DNA of 64,000 bases from Chaetoderma sp. LZ-2023a (Eukaryota > Mollusca > Caudofoveata > Chaetodermatida > Chaetodermatidae), in contig CM067363.1 of the NCBI GenBank assembly GCA_034401795.1, positions 24,331,929-24,395,928 on the forward strand, written 5' to 3'. Shown here piece after piece: positions 40,007 to 53,569 of this stretch. The notes beneath the pieces are model-generated. The model saw nothing but the letters and a program-made list of their open reading frames with translations, ran no database searches and was not told the DNA's origin. The number at the start of each line of letters is the position of its first letter. Position 1 is the first letter of the stretch. Made by a program: the position numbers and the translations under genes.

Positions 40007-40062
40007 ATAATAATAATAATAATAATAATTTTGGTTCATTTTTCAGTATCTCGTGTTTTGAT
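39717..40062 (-). repeat. Inverted duplication, arm 2
   Basis: Reverse-complement copy of arm 1, longer only because its ACT/AAT array (39857-40030) is longer. It abuts a CT array on the left and a short TA run on the right. Confidence 0.85.
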
Positions 40063-40179
40063 ATATATATATATATAAAGGAATACATACACAATCGAAT
40101 GTAGGATCCATTTAAAACATGTACCAGGTCTAGCTACGGTCCACAACCTTTCACGTTATTAATGATCTGAAACGATGTG

Positions 40180-40400
40180 TTTAAATAGGTTGCAAGTAAT
40201 TGGACTGGTGACAAATTACTTTCAAAATATTCAACAAAATATATATTAACGTGTAGATTCATCAAAGACCTCAACTTCATACAATTTCGTGATGGGCCTC
40301 TCGTCTTCCGCGACGGATTTAATGCCAATTTTATTGTAACCTCAGCTAACACGTGGCGTAATTGTTTATAACGGCATATACTTGAGTGACGGTCTGGATT
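40180..40400 (+). repeat. A-like right half
   Basis: Paralog of 10330-10530: second hairpin arm (TTTCAAAATATTCAACA), then ATATTAACGTGTAGATTC and AACCTCAGCTAAC. Confidence 0.6.
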
Positions 40401-40541
40401 CCTCTATTACTGGCAAGCCTCTCTGTAATGAATAGCTTCATTCTCGAATTACAAGTTGATTGTTTTTTTCTGAATAGCTTACTATAACCTGTTAATGGTC
40501 AAGTGTTGTCAGCAAAGTATAATTGTCTAATAGTAAAGCTT

Positions 40542-40650
40542 CATATGCAAACCAAGATACGACTATCTTTTGAAAATAACCCCTGGAATAACTGGCTCGA
40601 TTATCAAGCCAATGCTGCCAGTGATACATTTTCAAAAATAGTCCTCCATT
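40542..40650. repeat. Family-B hairpin, degraded
   Basis: Recognised by CATATGCAAACCAAG, ACCCCTGGAATAACTGGCTCG and TTATCAAGCCA. The right outer arm is eroded. Confidence 0.55.
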
Positions 40651-40730
40651 TGCTTCCCATTGAATATTCCACAAGGCTACCGATTAGTGATATTTCTGTT
40701 TGCTGGAGTTTCCTGAGAAGAGCCAGATAC

Positions 40731-41176
40731 TTGACCAGGTTTAGCTATGCCCCACTCATCTGTATCTAAGCTCCACCATACCTCACTCGTGTTGGGATAA
40801 ATTGACCTCTTGCCGCCCTGACTATACATTTCTAGAAAACTATACAGGTAAGCTGGTGACTATTTTGAAACAAATTTAACTAGGCGCAGTTGCTGCCTAT
40901 GGTCATGGCGATGGGCTAACAATGTAACGGCCCATGCCCATGTCCTATGACAGCTACAGCTCCCAGTCACATTCGTTTCAAAATATTCAACAACACGATT
41001 ATTAAATAGTAAACGCATACAATCCGTACGCCAACGCTTAGCTCATCACAAATTATACGTTTGTGACGAAATTAGCTACGTCATTCATGACGTGATTGAT
41101 TATAAGGTCATCCTACATGTCACGTAGTTGATTATGACGTCATATGATGGATGGATAAGCTGGAAAGTTAAAGTAT
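40731..41176 (+). mobile_element. Family-A element A6
   Basis: Left half from TTGACCAGGTTTAGC. The hairpin (40854-40992) has an enlarged tip (CTGCCTATGGTCATGGCGAT). The right half has three TGACGTCA-like words and ends near GCTGGAAAGTT. Termini are too decayed to call a target duplication. Confidence 0.65.
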
Positions 41177-41209
41177 TGACCCAATACCAGGAAACACACA
41201 AATCACATC

Positions 41210-41375
<166 letters not shown>

Positions 41376-41730
41376 CATTTGTATATGATACATCTTCTGT
41401 AACGGAGCAACACTGACGAATTGGACTACTTAACGCGCTGTGCACTTGCTATGATACGCCGTAATATGTATTCCATCTTGTAAAAACAGCGCCTCACAAC
41501 AACTCGTATCAATTAGCATGTTAATGAGCACGACATTTCAAGAAAAGTGTAAAGTTGCAGATCAAGAGACGACAAAGATTTTATAAATTTACCACTGAAA
41601 TTTACCAATATACCGATCTACTTTTCTGCAAATGATCATTGCTTAAGACCACTGCAGAGGCCATTTTCTGCCGGCTTGACCATCAAAGCGTTAATGGCCA
41701 AGAAGATTTAGGTTTTTGGCTTACAGTGTC

Positions 41731-42077
41731 AATTTGTAGGCCAAGAGAAGACTGTTTTTTTAAGTTGTTACTGAAATAACTGGTTCTTCTATAGAGTGAG
41801 CCATTCCAGTCGCAAATTCTCAAAAAACGTCATCTCAGGCCCTGCAAATGGTCATTCCTCTAGACCACTGCAGTTTCATGTTTTGCAGGCTTGTCAATTA
41901 AATATTTACGTTGATACAAGAGGAGTTATCCCTTTAACACTCATCTCATCCAAAAAGGCTTCTGCAGTGGTCTTAAGAAATGCGCATTTTCAGACCTCGA
42001 CAACGTAGCCAGTTATTTCCAGTGGTAAATTGAAAAAAACAACCTTTTCTCTTGTTTTGCATATAGTCATTTTCTAT
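41731..42077. repeat. Two family-B hairpins in series
   Basis: B5 (41731-41856) and B7 (41978-42077). Between them lie the extended arm words GACCACTGCAG and CTGCAGTGGTCTTAAGAAATG, so the neighbouring elements also pair with each other. Unit I has the same pair at 11360-11733. Confidence 0.7.
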
Positions 42078-42446
42078 GAGAAAATTGAAATTTACTTGAA
42101 TAAATTCGATAGTTAAACTGTTAATACGAGAGAAAAATGTAAGTACCACCCTCGGAGCGTTCATAGCCTTGACAAATGCGGCGGGCAGGAGATTACATAC
42201 CGATAGTCGTCAGCCAACAATTATTTATTATCCTGGATGTCACAATTCGGTAGGTGGTGTCTTGCAGAATTTTATTGGTGCGAGCAAAAATCAATACTTT
42301 GTCGCTTATCCCCGCAACATCATCTATCCATATCAAAGGAAATACATGTACGAGCATGTTTTCCAGCCGTCTTATTTAGTTGATGACCAATTGTGCATCT
42401 GCATTTATAACCACTACTTCTCTGTCTCTCCACATGCCAGTTAATT

Positions 42447-42842
42447 CGCCTTTCCAGAGTACCCACCCATCATATGACGGCATAATGAACTGCGTGATGT
42501 GTACAATGACATCATAATGAATGACGTCATGAATGACGTCGATAAGTACGTCACGAACGCATATTTGAAGGTTGTCTATGCGGTGTTGTACAAATTGATT
42601 GCTTTTACAATTTAATAAATATTATGTTGACTATTTTGAAACTAATTTGACTGGGCGCGTTGCGGCCATATGCAGCAACAGCACCCAGTCAAATTAGTTA
42701 CAGAATATTCAACAGCTTCCCTGTATAGTTTTCAGGAAATTGATAGCTAGGGCATTTAGGGGATCGATCAATCCCAACACGACGAGGTGTGGGTGGCGCT
42801 TAGCTAAGTGATAGGCGGAGCATAGATAACATGGAAAGGTCC
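42447..42842 (-). mobile_element. Family-A element A7 (396 bp, filled site)
   Basis: Reverse orientation, CGCCTTTCCAG to GGAAAGGTCC, flanked by ATT at 42444-42446 and 42843-42845. The unit I paralog (about 12230-12262: ACATTTGATGGCCGAGCC) has one ATT and no insert. Palindrome at 42625-42714. The distal end carries TGACATCA, TGACGTCA and GACGTCGA words. Its length equals that of A10 exactly. Confidence 0.9.
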
Positions 42843-42849
42843 ATTGTAT

Positions 42850-45560
42850 GACCGAGTCATGCAGTCATGTTTAGTTACATGCCGGTAAATTGCTTCGGTA
42901 AGCCTATCATCGGACGTGTGAGTATGCCTCCACTGTGAGATCTTACTGCTGATATTATCCACCACGTGTTCTGCTCTGATGCACTGCCAGTTTCTTGAAG
43001 AGGGCGGGGTGGGTGGGGACACATTTTAGATATGCAACTCCGCACCCCCACCCCACCCTCACCACACACAGCCCCCACCCCCGCCACACATCGACATGAA
43101 ACTTTAAAACCTGAATTTGCAGAATCTAAATTTACAGGTCGGGTCAAATTAAGTTAAAAATATTTTTAAAAAATATTTATTTAATTTTAAACTCATCAAT
43201 GGCATACAATTCGCCTACTTTCGTCATGTGGTTTTCCATGTTCATGGTGGGACTAGGTTATTCTGATTGTGACTCCATCTTACGTATGCCGTATTTGGAT
43301 TATGGCAGATACCCGGGTGATCAGGTAGGGCCCCTCACTTACGATACAAAATGTGTTGCATTAAGCCACAGCCCGTCATTAGTGACCATATTTTTTTACC
43401 CATTTGCTGTCCGTGTTAATTATGTTTCCCGGCGTGTTAACTGTCTGCTGGATGTCTGCAGATTACATTTTTGAAGGGATTTAACTCTGGATATGTTGAA
43501 TAGATTGAGAATATTTTGAGTGAAAGGTGTTGGTGACTAAAGCTTTAACAGCGGTCAGTCAAATTGTTTTCAAATTATCAAGCATGTCCAGAGGTATTGA
43601 CCATTGGCATTATTGTTTGGTACTTTACGGCAGTGAAACTGGTAATACGAAATTAGCCTTTTAATCTCTGAGATACGGTATATCAATATGTGAAGACGCG
43701 TGCATATTTGTGCTTATGTCGTATGCTTATGATTGAATCTAATTGATTTAATGGTATTGAAATATTTTGCAACACATTCAGTTCAAATTATTTTGGAAAT
43801 ACTCAAGAACATATTTATTGAGGCTTAGAAACTGTTTTCAATCTGTCAGACTCGTTAATGGGTAGTACGCAGGTTTTGAAACTCGTTTCCTAATGGAAAA
43901 CCGACGTTAAGCCCATACGTAGAACGTGTAAGGGTCAATTTATAGATTCGTCGACTTTGACTCCTGAATTATCAGAATCCCAATTTAATGGTAACTATAA
44001 ATCATAACAGAATCGTGACAGAGCATGTCTGTCAATTGTGAGTGTGGCCTCACCCTAGCCGTGGCGTACATGATTACACCGCTATATACTTGACTGGCAG
44101 ATCGGAATCATCCATTTTACTCTGCCCTATACTCCAGCCAGGCAACCATTAGCTGCACTAACTGAACTATAATCAACATGCGAGCATGTTGCAATTTCAC
44201 TACGTTATGTGTATTTACCGGGACAAAAATTACACATGTGTCTGTTCAGCAGATATAATTGGCAATATTGTTGACGCCTTTATTACCAATTTGTGTTGAG
44301 CTATTGCGAGTGCACAGGCATTAGATCAATCAATCAATCACTCACAATGTTATTAGTTGTATGGCAATTAGATGGCATAATCAAAACACGCCCTTGGTTG
44401 CACTTGTATTGAAGAGAGTTGAAGACAGCGAAAGAAACAGGGCATGCAATTAACGCATATTTGACTTGGTTTTGGCACTTTTAACCTTGACATCGTGCAT
44501 TTCCTGTGCATTTCCAGTGGAACTTTCTGGTTATACACATATGTTGACAGGGTGTTGTTAAAAAATAGCCGACAGTTTACCTGTCAAGCTTTCGGGAGAT
44601 TGATGCTCAGAGAGTCCAAGTATCGATCAATCACAACACAAGCGGCGAGTTGGTGAAGATTATCTAGACATGGGCGGGGAATAGCTAAAACTGTACAGGT
44701 CCATTGCATGAACACTCTAAAGGTAGGCTCATATATTTTTTTTAACTAATTGGACTGAGGTGAGTTTGGTGGCGTGGTGTACTTCCTAATATAAATATGT
44801 ATTATGCTCTCTATTAAATATTAAATTCACCAAAAACATGCACTCGACACACTTTCCTGACCTAATATATTCCTATTGCCATGATGGCCCTACGCCATTT
44901 AATTGTGACGTCATCTAACAAGTGGAACATTTGGGTATGATTTCAAGTACTTGAGTGACAGACCGAAGTCGTCCATCATGGAAAACAAATCATATTTGTT
45001 TATGATTATGTGTAGATTAGTGTGACATATACTTAATTGTGTATGAATTATTCTTGATTTGAGTGATTTCCGTTCACAATAGAGTCAAACATGGCTTAGC
45101 TTCTTCGAGTTGAATGGTCACATAGGAAAACAAACATAAACAACCACACTCAATGTGTGTAATTGATACATCAAGTAGTATGTTGAGCGCTTTGAAATGC
45201 TCTTAACGCAATATGCGTTTAAGTCAAGTACCAAACAGCGAATGCACATTGAATTTATATTTTAGAACAAGAACACTCATTCTAAGAAATGCCTATACTG
45301 CATAGACTATGCACAGTGTGTTTTGCTACGCTGCGCACATTTATTTATCTCTCAGAGCAGTGTATACCTCAGGGGATCGTTATCAGGGGATCGTTTCTTA
45401 TATAATGATAATCTAGCTTGGTATTTGTACGAATCGATAATTTTCTAAATCTTACTACAGCGTTCTGCTAATATTACATTAATGTGAATAGATAAAACCA
45501 GTTTGGCTGACAATTTGTTGATTTGATCCACGGTATTATTTGTGTTCTTGAATAGAGTGA
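42850..45560 (+). repeat. Block D, copy 2
   Basis: Same landmark order as 12.24-15.17 kb, with C-rich runs at 43043-43085. The embedded family-A copy (44519-44702) has lost its distal part and hairpin. Confidence 0.75.
45340..45550 (+). repeat. Block G copy 6
   Basis: Carries an internal short duplication of the CAGGGGATCGT word, expanded further at 48720-48770. Confidence 0.6.
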
Positions 45561-45959
45561 TCTATTTCTACACACGCCCCACCCATTTCTAGCTAAGCTC
45601 CGTCCACTTTATATGTGTGGTGGAATGAATGTATGTAATTGTAATGCCGAATTCCCAGAAGCCCAAGTGCAAGGTAATGATAAATGTAGGCCCATAAGTT
45701 GTTGGATATTTTAAAACTAATTTGCAGCAAAGGTGTCCTGTAAAATTAGTTTCAAAAGCTTTAACACACGTTTTATTAAATGGTAAATAAATTAAAGCCA
45801 TACAGTTCGTACACTTGGCGGCCTTTCCAATGAGCATTAGCCCAAGCAACGTGAGCGGTTAGTTGTCGAGTACCAAACAGAATGCACATTGAATTGGTAT
45901 CTAAGAAAAAGGAAACTCATTCAATGAAATGAATATAATGCATAGACTATACCCGCGCC

Positions 45960-46115
45960 ACAAATCTATTTATCTGATATCACCCAGGGGAGTGCATCTT
46001 ATATTATGATCGTCTAGCGTATGTGTGGGATATAGATTATTTATTTTCTAAATGTCACTACAACGCTCTGCCAACTTAACATTATTTTGAACAAATGAGA
46101 TCAGTTTGTCAGCCG
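45960..46115 (+). repeat. Block G copy 7
   Basis: Second G copy in the 3.3-kb unit, leading into E. A degenerate A-like hairpin (45700-45772) separates it from copy 6. Confidence 0.6.
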
Positions 46116-46599
46116 TTTAAATGATCATGATGGAGCGAGATGCGCCCTTATACATTGCAATATCAACATACATGCGACGCAATTGTGTATGCCTGTATAT
46201 ACATGACTGGCAGAGCAGATCCATCGATAATCCCATAATGCGCATACAGGTTTCACGGCCAGTGCCATTATGTACGTCTGCGTTGCTGAGAGATATTCAT
46301 GCGATGCCGATACAAGATAATTGCCCGTTAATAGATGTGTCCACCATTACCATATTACAAATATCTAGGGTGTGCTGGGCTGCGTTTATTCTTGTAGATG
46401 TCATGGCTTTCAACGAGAATGGATGCAATTGCCCTGGTATAGATAGAGATCCTGTAAATGTGTGTTTCATAGTATTGTTTTATTTGTGATGTCTCTAATT
46501 ATACAATATATTTACCCTTCCCTTGTGTCAAAATGAGAACAGCTATCTAGAAATTCCATATTCCTACCATAGCTTGCTTGCCGGAGAGTGAGAGCGATA

Positions 46600-46780
46600 G
46601 AGGGGTGAGGGAGGGAGGGAGGGAGGGAGGGAGGTGGAGGGAGGGAGGGAGGGAGGGATGGAGGGAGGGAGGGAGGGAGGGAGGGAGGGAGGGAGGGAGG
46701 GAGTCAGGGAGAGAGAGAGAGTGTGTGTGTGGGAGAGAGAGGGAGGTTTGGACGATGGGAGAGAGAGAGATAGAGAGAAG

Positions 46781-46811
<31 letters not shown>

Positions 46812-46815
46812 CGGA
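46600..46815 (+). repeat. (GGGA)n/(GA)n microsatellite
   Basis: GGGA array to about 46703, then GA with a short GT run. The position equals the GA arrays at 26434 and 49796. Confidence 0.95.
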
Positions 46816-48699
46816 TGTGCGAGCGGTTGCCTGAGGCCATTGCCATTGCTGTAAATTCTTTTAGATCTGTGAATGAAATCGCGTTCATATTTTCTGACGA
46901 AAAACAATGATTTAACATTTTGCAGCTGGTGATACGTTTTCGTCAGACATTTACGTCAAACCTTGATATTCGAATTCTTTTGCAAGCTGTCAAGTTTGAC
47001 TGCTTTACATGCATGTTCACTGATGATCGGCCCCTGCTATTGTCACAGGGTCTGAGATGTATCTGTCTGTGGGTGTTTTTTTCCGATATAATAGCATCTG
47101 CAACGTACTCCTGTTATTCTCAGGCTACCGTTTCCAGATTTTCGTTGGTTAGATCCTGCCGAGTATTTGTTTTAATATGTAAGACTCGTTAATGGGTATT
47201 AGGCAGGTTTTTAAACAAGTTTCCTAATGGAAAATCCACCTTTAGGTATGCCCAACCCATCTTTAGCTAAGCTCCGCCCATGTGTTGAACGTGTAAGGGT
47301 CAATGTATAGATTCCTCGACTTAGACTCATGAATTATCAGAATCCCAATTTCAAGGTAACATTAAAGCATAACAGATTCATGATAGAGCATGTCTCTCAA
47401 GTGTGATTGTGGCCTCACCCTAGCCATGGCGTAAATCATTACGGCGCCATATACTTGATTGGCAGATCGGAATCGTCCATTTTACTCTGCCCTATACTCC
47501 AGACAGGCAACCATTAGCGGCACTAACTGACCTATAATCAACATGCGAGCATGTTGCAATTTCACTACGTTATGTGTATTTACCGGGAGAAAAATTACAC
47601 GTGTGTCAGTTCAGCAGATATAATTGGGAATATTGTTGACGCCTTTATTACCAATTTGTGAAATACATTATTCCAGATAATTGGATATTTCCATTATTCA
47701 GACATCAGCCGACAAGGATTAATTCATTTGTCATCTCATGTACTTAAAAAATCGGCGACGACATCATTGTTGAGCTATTGCGAGTGCACATGTATTCGAT
47801 CAATCAATCAATCACAATGTTATTAGCTGTATGGCAATTAGATGGCATAATCAAAATACGCCCTTAGTTGCACGTTTATTGAAGAGAGTTGAAGACAGTG
47901 TATGAAACAGGGCATGCATTTTACGCATATTTGACTTGGTCTTGGCACTTTGAACTGTGACATCGTGCATTTCCAGTGCATTTCCAGTGTAACTTTATGG
48001 TTTATCTATCCATCATATGACGTTATAAACATATGTTGACTGGGTGTTGTTAAAAAATAGCCAACAGTTTACCTGTCAAGATTTCGGGAGATTGATGTTC
48101 AGGGAGTCCAAGTATTGATCAATCACAACACAAGCGGCGAGTTGGTGAAGCTTAGCTAGACATGGGCGGGGAATAGCTAAAACTGTACAGGTCCATTGCA
48201 GGAACACTCTTCTTGACCGAATATATTCCTATTTCCAAGATGGCCCTACGCCATTTAATTGTGACGCCATCTAACAAGTGGAACATGTGGGTATGACGTC
48301 AATTACTTGAGTAACAGACCGAAGTCGTCCCTTATGGAAAACAAATCACTATTTAAAAATTTTAAATTATTTGTAGATCAGTGTGACATACACTTAATGG
48401 TGTATGAATAATTATTGAATTGAGTGATTTCCGTTCGCAATAGAGTCAAACATGACTTAGCTTCTTCGAGCGGAATGGTCACATAGGAAAAAAATATAAA
48501 CAACCACACGCAATGTGAGTAATTGATACATCAAGTAGTATATTGAGCGCTTTGTAACGCTCTTAACACAATAGGCGTTTAAGTCGAGTACCAAACAGCG
48601 AATGCACATTGAATTTATATTTTAGAACAAGAACACTCATTCTAAGAAATGCCTATACTGCATAGACTATGCACAATATGTTTTGCCACGCTGCATACA

Positions 48700-48850
48700 T
48701 TTATTTATCTCTCAGAGCAGTGTATCCCTCAGGGGATTGTATCTCTCAGGGGATCGTATCCATCAGGTGATCGTATCTTATATAATGATATTCTAACTTG
48801 GTGTGTGTACCAATCTGGCTGGCAATTTGTTGACTTGATCTAAGCTATTA
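48700..48850 (+). repeat. Block G copy 8
   Basis: Contains three tandem copies of a 20-22-bp CTCAGGGGAT(C/T)GTATC motif, against two at 45340 and one elsewhere. Confidence 0.65.
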
Positions 48851-49795
48851 TTTGTGTTCTTGAATAGAGTGATCTATTTCTACACACGCCCCGCCCATTT
48901 CTAGCTAAGCTCCGTCCACTTTATAAGTGTGGTGGAATGAATGTATGTAATGTTAATGTCGAATTCCCAGAATCACAAGTGCAAGGTAATTATAAATGTA
49001 GGCCCATAAGTTATTGGATATTTTAAAACTAATTTGCAGCAAAAGTGCCCAGTAAAATTAGTTTCAAAATCTGTAACACATGGTTTAAAGAAACAGAATG
49101 CACATTGAATTGGTATCTAAGAAAAAGGAAACTCATTCAATGAAATGAATATATTGCATAGAATATACGCGCTCCACAAATCTATTTATCTGATATCACT
49201 CAAGGGAGTGCATCTTATAGTATGATGGTCTAGCGTAATGCGTGGGGTATAAAGTATTTATTTTCTAAATGTCACTACAACGTTCTGCCAACTTAACATT
49301 ATTTTGAACACATAAGATCAGTTTGGCAGAGGTGTAAATGCTCATGTCGGAGCGAGATGCGCCACTATGCATTGCGATGTCAACATACATGCGAGGTAAT
49401 TGTGTATGACAGTATATACATGACTGATAGAGCGGAGCCATCGATTGTCCCATTATGCGCATACGGCTTTCACGGCCAGTGCCATTATGTACGTATGTGT
49501 TGCTGAGAGATATTCTCGCCATGCCGATAGACGATAATTGCCCGTTAATAGATGTGTCCACCATTACCATATTACCAATATCTAGGGTGTGCTGGGCTGC
49601 GTTTTATTATTGGAGATCTCATGGCTTTTAATGAGAATGGAGGAAATTGCCATGCGTAAAGATAGAACTCCTTTAAATGTGTGTTTCATAGTATTGTTTT
49701 ATTTGTGATGTCTCTAATTGTACAATATATTTCCTTCCCATGTGTCAAAATCTATCTAGAAATACCATATGCCTACCATAGCTTGATTGCCGGAG

Positions 49796-49857
<62 letters not shown>

Positions 49858-49977
49858 CGAGAGCGAGAGCGAGAGCGAGAGGGAGGGAGAGAGCGGGAGG
49901 GAGGGAGGGATAGAGAGAGAGAGAGAGAGAGAGAGGAGCGAGATAGAGCGTGCCGGAGAGCGACAGAGAGAGAGAGG

Positions 49978-50035
<58 letters not shown>

Positions 50036-50061
50036 AGCGAGAGAGCTAGAAGGTGGGAGTC

Positions 50062-50126
<65 letters not shown>

Positions 50127-50186
50127 GAGAGAGAGAGAGAGTGAGTGAGAGAGAGCGGGTGAGGGAGGGAGGGAAGGAGGGAGGGG

Positions 50187-50242
<56 letters not shown>

Positions 50243-50310
50243 TGTGTGTGTGAGAGAGAGAGAGGGGGTTTGGACGGCGGGGGGTGTGGGGGTGGGGGGG
50301 GGGGGGGTGA
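49796..50310 (+). repeat. (GA)n microsatellite complex
   Basis: Interrupted GA/GGGA array of about 0.5 kb ending in a G-rich run (50270-50310). Within it a CCGGAGAGCGA..GAG block recurs at 49789 and 49952, showing internal duplication. Confidence 0.95.
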
Positions 50311-51793
50311 GGAGATGTGCGAGAGATTATCAACCCACTTCAGAAACATGCACTTCCATCACAGACATGTCTGCTTCTGGCAAGTCACGCTTTGTTATGG
50401 TTATTGTTTTTGTCACCATGAACATAGGACCCGAAACGATCATGTTGAAATTGTCAGTGTACACATAGCGAAAGTCGATCTAATGAATGTCAAAATTGAA
50501 ATACAAAATGGGTTTTCATGGAAATAGTTGTACAAATATATCACAGCTGCACAAATATATCACAAATGAGAACACTAAGGCTAGAACTAATGTTCACTCT
50601 CGCTACCTAGATTACACATCCACACTTTGACGTTTTAACTAAACACCAAAAAACGGGTAAGATTTGGCAGCAATAGCAGCCAGCCAAATTGGTTTCAAAA
50701 TATTTAACAGCAAGTTTATTAAATAGTAAAGACAGCTAATTCGTTCAACAACGTTTAGTCGGAGGTCAAGTATGTGTTGCTGACGAACATATCTACGGCA
50801 CTCATCACGTCATTGCCTATTACGTCGCCCTAAACGCCACCTACTTGATTATGACATCATATGCGTGCTGGATAAACTGGAAATGTCCATAATGAAATAA
50901 TGCCTATTACAATGCCTTTCTCGTATAAGCAAACTTGATATTGGAATGTGATTTATGTCTAAGTAATATTACTATTTTTACTTCATATGCTACAATGAAC
51001 ACGGTCACGCAGGCAGATAGGCACACCCATTCACTCGCAGGGCAGAATGCTTGCATGGATGCACACATTTGCGTGGCTCCACCACACACATACACAGGCA
51101 CAACCACGTATGATTACTACTTCGATTGAACACGATAGAGGGCAGGTCCTGAGGGGAATTCAACGAGAAATATGACCTGCAGATTATACATATTATCCAG
51201 TGTATTAGCACAATGGCGAATTATCTGGCAATTTTACCCTCAAATAGATAGGAATAATGCCCTTGATATGACTGTGGATTCCCGCTGTGCGAAGGTCATG
51301 CCAATTAGGTGCTCGGGTGCAGGACCATTATTTTACTCATGATGATTTTGCATTGGCAATGGATGAGATTTCGTGTGCACACCATTGAGACTAGTCACTA
51401 TCTCGTTATAACGACTCTATTGGAGTCAATTGAATACACCAGAAGGCAGTTCCTGATGGGAGCTCAGACAATAACAAACAGAGTATACATAGTATCTAGC
51501 TTATTACCGCAATATTGAATTAGCTGGTAATTGTCTGCTCAAATAGCTAGGTACAATAACCTTGATATGAATATTAATTGCACCAATGCGAGGGGCGTAC
51601 CAAATAAGTGCACGTGTGCAGTAACCGTTATTTACACATGTATGCGCGTGGCCTCTGCATTGACAATGTAGAAATCTCAGTAGAACGTTACGCCGGCGGA
51701 GTGGTGTGGATTTGGTAATTTTCTATTCACATAGCTAGGCATAATACCCTTGATATGACTATTTAATTCCCGGTATGCAAGGATCGGGCTAAT

Positions 51794-51961
51794 GCAATTT
51801 CCAGTTTTAGATTGTCCCCGCCCATCTCTATTTAGGCTCCACCCACACCTCGATAATGTTGGGATCGATCGATCCATTAAAACCCAGGAAATCAATTTCC
51901 AGTAAAACTGTACTGAAAAGTTGTTGAATATTTTGAAACTAATTTGAATGGGCGCTGTTGC

Positions 51962-51962
<1 letters not shown>
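51794..51962 (+). mobile_element. Family-A left half cut at the hairpin tip
   Basis: Paralog of A5: AAT (51791-51793), then GCAATTTCC through the first arm to GGGCGCTGTTGCC. Everything distal, present at 28.83-29.4 kb, is replaced by a CGTG array. Confidence 0.75.
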
Positions 51963-52180
<218 letters not shown>

Positions 52181-52784
52181 GTATGTTACTGATATTGCAT
52201 GAATGATGGTGGTTCTGCAAGTTGGGCCACATTCTATTTTAAATTTATACCTCAGCCCAGTGCATCGGTATCCATAATTCTTAAATTTACAACTCGGTTT
52301 AATCATTTTGGATGTGTGGTGCATAATGGCGCAATGTGGCACAGCCAGCTAGCTGATAGAATCAATAACAATAGTCACATCATTATTCCCAACACACTAT
52401 TGGAGGTAATCCAAAGTGTACCGAAAGACAGCCTGCGTTTAACGCCCCTACAGCTTCAAGGACATTATCCCGTATTCGATGCTATGTTACATTTTTCTCT
52501 CAGCTAATACCACCCCTCGGATCTGTCCAAGTTACGAAATAGAAAGATCCAGACGAAGTTTAATGATATACCAACCATGATGTAGCGTTAATTAGACTGT
52601 TCCAGAGCATATCGATCACGTGCTTTTCAGTGCTGCTTATGCTGTAGCTTTTCTTTGTGAGATTTTCGTGGCAAAAGTAGGTCTTAGGGGATTGACCTTT
52701 TCGCACTAGTAACCAATCAACATATTAGAACTGGATCCACATTCGAAATAAATGAAACTATTCATAAAATGGTAGTGGTAGCCG

Positions 52785-52811
52785 AATTAGTACTAGTAGT
52801 AGTAGTAGTAT

Positions 52812-52865
<54 letters not shown>

Positions 52866-52924
52866 AAGTAGTAGTAGTAGTGGTAGTGGTAGTGGTAGTG
52901 GTAGGAGTAGTAGTAGTGGTAGTG

Positions 52925-52992
<68 letters not shown>

Positions 52993-52994
52993 CT

Positions 52995-53028
<34 letters not shown>

Positions 53029-53045
53029 TGTAGTAGTATTAGTTG
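52785..53045 (+). repeat. (AGT)n microsatellite
   Basis: Interrupted AGT array (GGT, AGA, CTT variants) at the block-E position of 29652. Confidence 0.95.
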
Positions 53046-53569
53046 CACTTGTAGTGTGCTATGTGATTAATCCAGTATGGTGTTCACGTGATGCCCATTG
53101 TATTTACCAGATGCGGGGAGTAAATGGTCCGAAATAATCTGATTATCTCCCCTAAGACACGCATATTCAGCCACAAGATGCACGCCTGAAGTTGCGCATT
53201 TAAACCATTTATTTTACCCTATACATCGGTATTATTCGTTGTGTAATTAGAGATGTTATGAGGTATTGCTACCATGGACACTATCACTATTTAACAACAC
53301 ATTTGCAACACGTTTTACACTAAATCAGAATTGGGGTTAATTATCCCGCATTCAGAGACTAAAAGTATGTACTTCAATGAAATGAAAACAAAGCTTGGAA
53401 AATGAGGATTTCATTCAGTATAACTTAATATAATTTGTTTACATTTGAAGTTGAATTTGGGTCGCATGTCTCCAATTCAATTTCACAATGTATAAACATT
53501 ATATTAATTTACGCATAAGGACATCATCATATGTTAAGATTTATTTCGTTCATTGCATTTAGTCATGCG

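Larger units (their letters stand above)
43850..47181 (+). repeat. Tandem duplication, unit 1 (about 3.3 kb)
   Basis: D second half, G copies (45340, 45960) and the start of E. The junction at 47181/47182 places E sequence directly against the GACTCGTTAATGGGTA word of D. Similarity to unit 2 is visibly higher than between long units. Confidence 0.75.
47182..50340 (+). repeat. Tandem duplication, unit 2
   Basis: Repeats 43850-46.9 kb, but lacks about 400 bp of the D tail (deletion near 48210) and has a shortened spacer before the second G copy (49180). It continues into the full block E. Confidence 0.75.

Noticed and set aside
49681-50527. 246-codon Arg/Glu-rich ORF and 197-codon Ser/Leu ORF
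   Set aside because: The longest ORFs in the window but wholly due to GA repeats; the paralogous arrays do not keep the frames.
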